A DNA stretch of 64,000 nt from NCBI GenBank assembly GCA_019638775.1, contig JAHBTD010000001.1:1178001-1242000 (forward strand). Reading direction: 5' to 3'. The translations under genes were made by a program, and so were the position numbers. The notes under the pieces were generated by a model, which saw only the letters and a program-made list of their open reading frames with translations, was not told where the DNA came from and did not search any database. This document shows positions 53,114-60,502 of the stretch, in pieces. How positions within the stretch are numbered: the first letter of the stretch is position 1; each line of letters starts with the position of its first letter. The DNA comes from Fimbriimonadaceae bacterium. Lineage in GTDB: Bacteria > Armatimonadota > Fimbriimonadia > Fimbriimonadales > Fimbriimonadaceae.

Positions 53114-54235
53114 CTATCGCGGACGAACCCCGATATCCTCCATCTTCTTCCCACCAAGCATCAGCATGAGCGATGTTTTGGTCTGAATCCTTGGCAAAGG
53201 CTGCGCCTTATCCAGCGCTGCCCCGGGGCCATAGCCGACCATGTTCATCATCACAAAGTCCGCGTTCTGGAAAATCCCCGCCGGAACATCGACGCTCGTG
53301 CGGTCGCTTCCCATAAACATCGTCTTGCCCACATAGTCACGGACCTCTGCCATCTGCAAAAAGCCCATATCCGCCATCAAGCCCTCGGTAAACACTTCGG
53401 AGGAGCTCCAGATCACCATCGTGTTCTGTCCCTCCATGCTAAAGATCGAGGCGTACTGCCCCAGCACATTGGGAATCGACTTCCACTTAAAGCTGATCGA
53501 CTTTTTCAGGTCCACTTTGTTTTCAAGGTTTGGCGCCGTGATATCGATTGGCGCAAGGAAGTTCACGTTCGACGGCGCTTCAATCTCCACGTTGCCAGTG
53601 TAGTTCGTCGTCAGGGTGTATTTGCCAACGAGCGAGGCATCCTTGTCGATATTCCCAGCCTGTTTCTTTGTCGGCCAATATCCAGTTGTCCAGTTCGGCT
53701 TATAGAAGTAAGAGCCACCCCCGCCCCGGACGTTCATCTGGCTTGCCGTCTGCCGCATCGCCTCCTGCTGTTCGGGTGTGATCCCCTTCCATTCGATCAC
53801 CTTCGGCTGGCCCTCTTTCACAGTCTTGGAAGAACCCCAATAAATCTTGATCGTAAAGTTCGGGTTCGCATCCGGATTAAACTCGCGCGATGATCCTCCC
53901 GTGGTCTGAGAAGGCTCGGGGCGATAAAGCTCCAGATCAAGCTTTGGCCCTTGCTTCAATCCCGCTGGTGGAGCCACCGAAGCCGTCGCATTCGCCGGAG
54001 CAATGCTGGGCGACCACAGTCGCATGTTCACCACCCGAGCGGGCGCACCGGCAAACATCATCGCCTCCGGCGGGAGCTTAAACCCCGGCGGGAGTTCACT
54101 CATATCGATGACGGGCATGCCCACCATGCGCCCAACCTTCGTCTCGACGAGAATTGCGAAGTAGGCCTGATCTTCGACCGACGTGGAGGTCACCACTCCA
54201 CCGATTGCTGCAAGCATAAACAGAGGTTTGATCAC
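53114..54235 (-). CDS. Exported protein of unknown function (373 residues)
   Basis: A signal peptide (LFMLAAIGGVVTSTSVED) starts at GTG 54235, with AAGGAG about eight bases upstream. The mature protein is rich in Pro, Ala and Gly and has the glycine patch RGGGGSYFYKPNW; near the end, TMVIWSSSEVFTEGLMADMG and LPRIQTKTSLMLMLGGKKME. No known domain is recognised. It is the core gene reached after the integrated element and ends in a strong terminator. Confidence 0.7.
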   Translation of the reverse strand: MIKPLFMLAAIGGVVTSTSVEDQAYFAILVETKVGRMVGMPVIDMSELPPGFKLPPEAMMFAGAPARVVNMRLWSPSIAPANATASVAPPAGLKQGPKLDLELYRPEPSQTTGGSSREFNPDANPNFTIKIYWGSSKTVKEGQPKVIEWKGITPEQQEAMRQTASQMNVRGGGGSYFYKPNWTTGYWPTKKQAGNIDKDASLVGKYTLTTNYTGNVEIEAPSNVNFLAPIDITAPNLENKVDLKKSISFKWKSIPNVLGQYASIFSMEGQNTMVIWSSSEVFTEGLMADMGFLQMAEVRDYVGKTMFMGSDRTSVDVPAGIFQNADFVMMNMVGYGPGAALDKAQPLPRIQTKTSLMLMLGGKKMEDIGVRPR

Positions 54236-54306
54236 AATAGAATCTCCTTGCTAAACAGCGCTATCATACTCCACCTTCGAGGGGTTCGAGTAGGTTAAAT
54301 TTGAGG

Positions 54307-55049
54307 CTATTTTTGCAACACGGGAGTGGGCTCAATCCAACCCGAGGCCATCCTTATCTCCCTCTCGCTTACCGCCTCAGCAACCGCATACCTCGCCAGC
54401 AGCCGCGTGGAATCCAAAACCGGCAGCGAAGAGTTCTCATCGCTGACAATCAGCGGTATCTCCGTACAGCCCAAAATCACGCACTCCGCCCCCGCTGCCC
54501 GCAAGTCCTCAATCACCCCCAAAAACATCGCTGTCGTCGGCTCAGGCGTAAGGCCCTGGCAAAGCTCGTCGAAGATGGCAGTGTTGATCCGCTCCCGGGT
54601 CGGCTCGTCAGGAATGATGCGCTCCAGCCCACGCTCCGCCAAAGCCTTCGCATAAACCGGACCGGTCATCGTCCACTTCGTGCCCAGCAGCCCAACCCGG
54701 GTCCACCCTCTCGCGACAATCTCCGAACACACCACATCGGCAATGTGCAACCCTGGAATCGGCAGTTCACCGGCGATCTGTTCAAGCACGATGTGCGCTG
54801 TATTGTCCGGGCAGATATAAAAATCCGCACCCCCAGCCGCGACCTGCCGCACCCCTTGTGCCAAGTACTTCCCGACCTCGGAATAGTCTCCCGACTCCCA
54901 ACCCGACATGCTCAAACCCATCGGGATCGCGCTCAAAACGATGGTCGGGTGCATATGGACGCCCAGAGGTTCAGCCCCCGCCCGACAAGCTGTCAAAAGC
55001 AAAGCGCCCCGCCCTCAGCGCTGTGAGCCACAATCCCGATCGTCTTCAT
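54307..55049 (-). CDS. Aspartate/glutamate racemase family protein, frameshifted
   Basis: The long frame (54307-55002) encodes LTACRAGAEPLGVHMHPTIV, the substrate-binding PDNTAH and the catalytic-Cys segment ECVILGCTEIPLI of the Asp/Glu racemase superfamily. The missing N-terminus (MKTIGIVAHSAEGGALCF) is encoded directly upstream from ATG 55049 in another frame, which stops at TGA 54993-54995. One extra T in the four-T run near 54995-54998 would join them and restore the family N-terminus. It is either a recent mutation, a sequence error or slippage. The enzyme would interconvert amino-acid enantiomers. Confidence 0.75.
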
Positions 55050-55159
55050 TCCCTACTGCTTACCTGAGGAGAACCCAAGCACAACTCCAAGATGGACAAA
55101 AAAGCCGTCAACGGAGCGTTGATGCACCCCGTTGACGGCTTCGATTACCGCGTTGCGCG

Positions 55160-57061
55160 TTACTTCTTCGGCAAGGTTTGCAACAGCGCCATCGTTGCCC
55201 AGCACCCACCATTAAAGGATGAATACTGCGATTCGCCGTGCGGATAGCCCGCATTCAGATAGTTGTTGGCTGGCAGTGCCCGCTTGGGCACAAACCAAGT
55301 TCCGTCCGCATCCTGCGTCCGCAACAGATATTGGACACCGCGCTGATACACAGGGTCCGTCGTCGGCATCCCGCCACCAATGTGCAGCGCATAAAGCGCA
55401 AGACCAGTGGCATAGGAGTCGGAGCTAACGCCCGGAACCTGCGACCAACCGCCGTCGGACCGCTGTGCCGCCTGCAGCTCCTTCATCGCAGCGCTCTTTT
55501 CATCAAGCGTGGCGCTGCACCACTTCAAGCCGAGAAGCCGGAAAGCAAGGTCGTCCGCCGTCTTGGCCGGGGCCGACATCATCCAACTCTTGGCTCGACC
55601 GATGCGCTCCTTCATCTCGCTGGCATGTGCCCTTGGACCATAAAAGTTCAACGACTGAACCGAAAGCGCCGTCAAGGTAAACACGCTCGACTGCATCGGC
55701 ACGCGCGGCAGGGAGAATGCCCAGAACCCCTCAGGGGACTGCTGCTTAGCAAGGACCATGGCCATCGCCGCAGAAGCCGCATTCGCAGGCTCCTTCTGTG
55801 CTGCCATGCCGGCAAGCAGCCAGGAATCCACCGGAGCGACCTCGTTCATCTCAATAAGAGGAATCTGCTTCATTGCTTCTTCGCTCTTGAGAGCCATCTC
55901 ATGCAGAGGCTTCATCGCATCCAGCATGCCGCTCACGCGTCCACTGTGAATCTTCTGAAGGTTCTCATCCATCTTGAAGCCGCGGTCTTTCGCCGAGGCC
56001 ATCACCATCCGTCCAAGCCCCTCGTGGTGGCAAGAGACACAAAGCGCCCTTCTCGTGAAGTCCGTCATTGAAGACTGCAGCGCAATCACCGACAGCGTCG
56101 CCGCCTGCTTGACCGACTGCGGATGCTTCATCGCCACCAAAGCAGCGGAGCTCGGCTTGCCAAGTAGATCAATATTTCCCTTGTTGCCTCTCACCGATGC
56201 AAATGCAGCGGCGGTTCGGCCCTGCTTATCGCTCACGCTTGCGTCTGCACCCGCGTCCAAAAGGGCTTTCGTCACTTCGGGATTGTCGCCATAAGCCGCT
56301 GCCAAAATCAGCGCCGTCTGGCCCTTTGCGTTGCGAACGTTGGGCTTTGCTCCTCGCTGGAGAAGCATCTTCACGTAGTCGGCATGTCCCGACATCGCTG
56401 CGGTCATCAGCGCTGTCTGCCCTTCTTCGTCAGCAGCTTCGATGGAAGCACCGGCTTCCAATAGCTCCTTCGCCGCATCCATATGCCCCGAACGCGCTGT
56501 GTAGATCAAAGCGGTGGAACCACTGGCGCTCTTGGCGTTGATGTCTGCTTTGCGCTTGATTAACTCCGCGACAAGCTCGGGCGATCCCGAATTGGCCGCC
56601 ATCATCAGAACGGTGTAGCCGTCTTGGCGCACACTGTTGACCTTCGCTCCATGAGAAAGAAGGATGCCTGCCCCCGGCATATTCCCAGACATCGCCGCGA
56701 ACGCGAGCGGTGTGCCATAAATCGTGTCCAAGTCGGGCTTTGCCCCCGCTGCGATCAACGCCTGCATCACTTCCGGCTGGAACGATGCAGAAGCGATGTG
56801 CAGTGGCGAAAGCTCAAGGCCGTTGCGAGAATTCGGATCGGCGCCCTTCTTGAGCAGGGACTCAACTTCAGCGACGTCCCGACGATCTACGGCAAAGAAC
56901 AGATCCTGTCCAAACTTTCCGCGAGCGGCAACCGGTGGCTCTGTAGAACTTCGCCCCGATCTCTCCTGACTGTGCCCAAGCCCGATCGTGATCATCGCCA
57001 GACCCGCAGCCAACACGCCCGATGAAACCAGACGCGATGCACCCATGAATTTGTTGCTCAT
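55160..57061 (-). CDS. Ankyrin-repeat protein with haem motif and prenyltransferase-like barrel
   Basis: A 633-residue exported protein (signal to about GHSQ). Seven or so ankyrin repeats follow (residues 50-310: LSPLHIASASFQPEVMQALI, GQTALMTAAMSGHADYVKML). The next part has a Cys-x-x-Cys-His motif (CVSCHHEG, about residue 340), able to attach haem c or bind metal. The C-terminal 230 residues resemble an alpha/alpha prenyltransferase-squalene-cyclase repeat fold (RSDGGWSQVPG, TQDADGTWF, FNGGCWATMALL). AAGGAG lies eight bases before the ATG. The combination is unusual and the function is not known. Confidence 0.8.
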   Translation of the reverse strand: MSNKFMGASRLVSSGVLAAGLAMITIGLGHSQERSGRSSTEPPVAARGKFGQDLFFAVDRRDVAEVESLLKKGADPNSRNGLELSPLHIASASFQPEVMQALIAAGAKPDLDTIYGTPLAFAAMSGNMPGAGILLSHGAKVNSVRQDGYTVLMMAANSGSPELVAELIKRKADINAKSASGSTALIYTARSGHMDAAKELLEAGASIEAADEEGQTALMTAAMSGHADYVKMLLQRGAKPNVRNAKGQTALILAAAYGDNPEVTKALLDAGADASVSDKQGRTAAAFASVRGNKGNIDLLGKPSSAALVAMKHPQSVKQAATLSVIALQSSMTDFTRRALCVSCHHEGLGRMVMASAKDRGFKMDENLQKIHSGRVSGMLDAMKPLHEMALKSEEAMKQIPLIEMNEVAPVDSWLLAGMAAQKEPANAASAAMAMVLAKQQSPEGFWAFSLPRVPMQSSVFTLTALSVQSLNFYGPRAHASEMKERIGRAKSWMMSAPAKTADDLAFRLLGLKWCSATLDEKSAAMKELQAAQRSDGGWSQVPGVSSDSYATGLALYALHIGGGMPTTDPVYQRGVQYLLRTQDADGTWFVPKRALPANNYLNAGYPHGESQYSSFNGGCWATMALLQTLPKK

Positions 57062-57358
57062 GTTTCACTCCTTTTACCTATTTAGGTTAATGTAAATTAG
57101 CACGTACAAAGATGTTTAAATCTTCCCGCACAGTATAATCGCTGGCTTGCGGGCCTTGAACAGATGTCCTAGCCCAACCCGCTCAGGGGCCGTTTTCTAG
57201 CAGTCCAATGGGCCCAATTTGAACGACGAGCTTTCGCGTCTCCTGAATAGGTCCTTCCTAGAGCAAAACCTGATCCAACGGAAACCCGACCGCGAATCGG
57301 CTAAGAGTTCGAGTTTGAACCCACAACACCATCCAACCCATATGCTAATGTCTACTTT

Positions 57359-58381
57359 GTGACGGCGGGCACCTACACCAGACGGCTTCATTTAGCGGCT
57401 CAGCAACCGTGGCGCGCCCTCCTGAATCGCCTCCTGCTTGTTACGGCGCTCCTCATCGTCGCTTGGGTGTTGCTGTGGGTCGAGCGCGACGGCCTGCGCG
57501 ACAACGGAGGTGCCGAGCTTGGAGCGATGGACGTCCTCTACTTCGCCGTCGTCACCGTCACCACGCTCGGCTACGGCGACATTGTCCCTGTCTCACCCGA
57601 AGCCCGCGCCATGGTCGCCTTCGGCATCACCCCGCTTCGTGTGCTTATCTGGCTGCTCCTCCTCAGCACAGCCTACGAACTCACGTTGCGAAAGTCCATC
57701 GAGAAGATTGAAATGCGAAAGCTCAAACGCTCGCTCAAAAACCACATCGTTATTTGCGGATTCGGCGTCAAAGGCCGTTCCGCGATGCTCGAACTCCTCG
57801 AGCGCGGTGTTGCGCCCGAATCCATCATCGTCATCGACTCCGAGCCGATGGCTATCGCCGAAGCCAATCGAATGGGCGCGAACGCCTTTCTTGGCAATGC
57901 TGCAAGCGAAGATATGCTCCGGGATGTCGCCATCGACAAAGCTTCTGAAGCTATCGTCGTCCCGAACAACGACGAGGCCTGCGTTCTGATCTGTCTCACC
58001 ATACGTGAGCTCGCCCCTACAGTCAAAATCCGCGCAGCCGCCCGCCAAGATGAAAACGTCAAGCTTATCGAACGTTGCGGAGCCGACACCGTCATCGCCC
58101 CATCGGTAAGCGCAGGCAGGCTGCTCGCCTCGGCAACTATCGCTCCCCTTGCGACCGGCATTATCGAAGAGCTACTAGCTCACGGTCAGGGAGCTGATCT
58201 CGTCGATCACGCCATCACCGAAGCTGAATTGGGCTTAACCCTGCGACAAATTCAAACTCAACGAGACTGGCAGATCCTCGCCGTCCGCACCGCCGAAGGA
58301 AAGATGCTTTCGTTCTCAGACGCCGTAAATCGCAAGCTGGAGCTCGGGGATAAGGTCGTCGCGTTTAGACCGTCACAGTAG
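57359..58381 (+). CDS. Potassium channel with RCK/TrkA-N domain
   Basis: A 340-residue protein. Helix 1 (LLLVTALLIVAWVLLWVE), the pore loop TVTTLGYGD (K+ selectivity filter) and helix 2 (LRVLIWLLLLSTAYELTLRK) form a two-helix channel subunit. The TrkA-N domain follows (HIVICGFGVKGRSAMLELLE, IVIDSEPMAIAEANRMGANA) and a C-terminal TrkA-C region (WQILAVRTAEGKML ... LGDKVVAF). It should form a ligand-gated K+ channel in the inner membrane. The start is GTG 57359; TAATGT, with upstream TG, lies eight bases before it, compatible with a very short leader. Confidence 0.92.
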   Translation: MTAGTYTRRLHLAAQQPWRALLNRLLLVTALLIVAWVLLWVERDGLRDNGGAELGAMDVLYFAVVTVTTLGYGDIVPVSPEARAMVAFGITPLRVLIWLLLLSTAYELTLRKSIEKIEMRKLKRSLKNHIVICGFGVKGRSAMLELLERGVAPESIIVIDSEPMAIAEANRMGANAFLGNAASEDMLRDVAIDKASEAIVVPNNDEACVLICLTIRELAPTVKIRAAARQDENVKLIERCGADTVIAPSVSAGRLLASATIAPLATGIIEELLAHGQGADLVDHAITEAELGLTLRQIQTQRDWQILAVRTAEGKMLSFSDAVNRKLELGDKVVAFRPSQ

Positions 58382-58394
58382 CCCAAATCGAAGC

Positions 58395-59348
58395 TCACCT
58401 CATCCAATGAGCAGCCTGAAGAAAGAGCGGAATCCCGATGATCAAGTTGAACGGAAACGTGATCGCCATGGCCGCAGAAAGCGAGAGGCTCAGGTTGGCC
58501 TTAGGCAACGCCACCCGTACCGCCGCCGGAGCCGCGATATAGGATGCGCTCGCCGCCATCGCCCCAAGCACGCCCGCACCACCAATCGACATACCAGCCA
58601 AGGTGCCCGCAAAGACCCCCAACATCCCGTTCACCAGCGGAACAAATACTCCGAACCCGCACAAGAACAGTCCGTGCTTGCGTAGATCGCCCACGCGCTG
58701 AGCGGCGACAATGCCCATCTCAAGAAGGAAGATCGTCAGAGCGCCCTTAAAGAGGTCTCCAAAAAGCGGCTTCACCTGAGCCATCCCTGACGTCCCCGAT
58801 ACTAGCCCGATCAACATTCCACCGAGGAGAAGCATGACGGTCTTTCCCGTGAACAACTCCCGCAAAAGCTTGCTTGCCTCCGCATGCTGCGACCGTGGAG
58901 CCAGCGTTAGCGCAAGGAGAATAGCCGGAATCTCCAGCACCGCCACCAATGCTGGCATGAACCCTTCGGTGGTGATCTTTTGAGTCTCGGCGAAAGACAC
59001 CGCCGCGATAAACGTCACGGCCGAAACCGAACCGTAGTGCGCTGCAAGCGAGGCCGCATCGACCCGCTCAATCTTTCCAAGCTTTAGTGCAACGAGAAAG
59101 CTCAGGTAAGCGGTCAAGACACCCAAGAGTAAAGTTGCCACACCAGGCTTCCACAAATCTTGAATCGAAGACTCCGAAAGCGCAACGCCACCCTTCAACC
59201 CAATCGCAAAGAGAAGGTAGATCGAAAGCGCTGTGTAAAGCCCATCCGGCAGCTTCATGTCGCTCTTCAATAGTGTCGCGATTGCCCCCAGGACAAACGC
59301 AAGAACCATCGGCGTCAACAGATTCGCACTCAAAAGCTCAACAGACAT
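58395..59348 (-). CDS. Sodium-dependent bicarbonate transporter (SbtA family)
   Basis: A 317-residue permease with about ten transmembrane segments. It has the SbtA-type blocks LKGGVALSESSIQDLWKPG, HYGSVSAVTFIAA and SASYIAAPAAVRVALPKANL. SbtA proteins import bicarbonate with sodium; in this genome bicarbonate could feed PEP carboxylase, encoded about 2 kb away. No SbtB regulator is next to it. The start at 59348 (MSVELLSANLLTP) has AAGGGG upstream and is preferred over 59399, which adds a charged stretch before the first helix. It converges on the K+ channel gene (13-base gap). Confidence 0.85.
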   Translation of the reverse strand: MSVELLSANLLTPMVLAFVLGAIATLLKSDMKLPDGLYTALSIYLLFAIGLKGGVALSESSIQDLWKPGVATLLLGVLTAYLSFLVALKLGKIERVDAASLAAHYGSVSAVTFIAAVSFAETQKITTEGFMPALVAVLEIPAILLALTLAPRSQHAEASKLLRELFTGKTVMLLLGGMLIGLVSGTSGMAQVKPLFGDLFKGALTIFLLEMGIVAAQRVGDLRKHGLFLCGFGVFVPLVNGMLGVFAGTLAGMSIGGAGVLGAMAASASYIAAPAAVRVALPKANLSLSLSAAMAITFPFNLIIGIPLFLQAAHWMR

Positions 59349-59511
59349 GCTTGCTTGGTCACCCCTTTCTTTTGAGACACTGCCGGAAACTGCCGTCACG
59401 CAAGACGAAGCCTTCCAGAGCCCCCGCGATTATCCCTACTTCTCGCCCTAAGGACGACTCAAAGCGACGAGAGGCCTACCGTGGGGATGAAATGAGTAGA
59501 CTTTTTGGACC

Positions 59512-60327
59512 ATGCGCATCGCCCTCATTCAGCAGTTTGCCGGACTATCAAAACCAGAAAACGTCGAAAAGGGTCTGCGAAATCTGTACAAAGCAAAGGA
59601 GCAAGGCGCAGAGTTGGTCTGTTTCGCCGAACTCGCTTTCGAGAGGTTCTATCCACAAAACATCGCAGGCCCCAATCGGGCAGACCTTGCCGAACCCATC
59701 CCCGGGCCCACAACGATGGCCTTCCAACAGGCTGCAAAAGAGTGTGGAATCGTTACTATCATCAATCTTTATGAGCAGGATGGAAGCCAATTCTATGACA
59801 CATCGCCCGTAATCGACGCCGATGGAAAGCTACTTGGCCGCACGCGTATGGTCCACATCACCGACTATCCCTGCTTTCATGAGAAGGGTTACTACACCCC
59901 CGGCGATACTGGCGCACCCGTTTACGAGACCGCGGTTGGAAGAGTAGGGGTTGCGATCTGTTACGACCGGCACTACCCGGAATACATGCGTGCCCTTGCC
60001 ATTGGCGGTGCCGACCTCGTCATCGTCCCCCAAGCCGGAGCCATGGATGAGTGGCCCGATGGACTCTATGAAGCCGAAATGAGGGTAGCTGCATTCCAGA
60101 ACGGCTATTTCACGGCACTTTGCAACCGGGTAGGCAAAGAGGAGCGGCTGCACTTTGCCGGGGAGTCGTTCGTTTGCGGGCCGGATGGCGTGGTGACCGC
60201 CCGCGCACCCAAAGGCGAAGAACACATCCTTATCGCCGATATCGATCTCACCGCCAATGCCGAAAGCTCGGCGCGACGGCTCTTCCTCCCCGACCGCCGG
60301 CCCGAACTCTACAAAGACTGGATTTGA
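59512..60327 (+). CDS. Nitrilase-superfamily amidohydrolase with altered lysine position
   Basis: A 271-residue carbon-nitrogen hydrolase, closest in pattern to N-carbamoylputrescine amidases. The general-base Glu40 (CFAELAFE) and nucleophile Cys150 (VGVAICYDRHYPEYMR) are present. The loop that normally carries the catalytic lysine (RK-x-HIP) reads LGRTRMVHITDYPCF, with Met113 at the lysine site. Related sequences with the RMVHITDY loop occur as a subgroup to my knowledge, so the change may be a clade trait. Substrate is unknown. TAGACT lies nine bases before the ATG. Confidence 0.85.
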   Translation: MRIALIQQFAGLSKPENVEKGLRNLYKAKEQGAELVCFAELAFERFYPQNIAGPNRADLAEPIPGPTTMAFQQAAKECGIVTIINLYEQDGSQFYDTSPVIDADGKLLGRTRMVHITDYPCFHEKGYYTPGDTGAPVYETAVGRVGVAICYDRHYPEYMRALAIGGADLVIVPQAGAMDEWPDGLYEAEMRVAAFQNGYFTALCNRVGKEERLHFAGESFVCGPDGVVTARAPKGEEHILIADIDLTANAESSARRLFLPDRRPELYKDWI

Positions 60328-60346
60328 CCAGGGAGGGAAACCAGAT

Positions 60347-60420
60347 TCCCTCCCCTTCCATTTTCTGGAAATGTCGAAGATCCCGACTGGTCGTGGAGAG
60401 GGGAGGGTGGGGAGGTCGCG
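60347..60420. repeat. Second copy of the helicase-terminator repeat
   Basis: cctccccttccattttctgg and ggagaggggagggtggggag match the words at 44401-44450, but a 20-base insertion separates the two halves of the hairpin. It follows the nitrilase stop and may serve as its terminator. Confidence 0.5.
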
Positions 60421-60502
60421 GGATTTTAGATTTTGGATTTTGGATTGCCGTTTGCTGATTGCAGATTGCCGATTGCTGCTCCCCGCTACTCACTCCCAGC
60501 TA

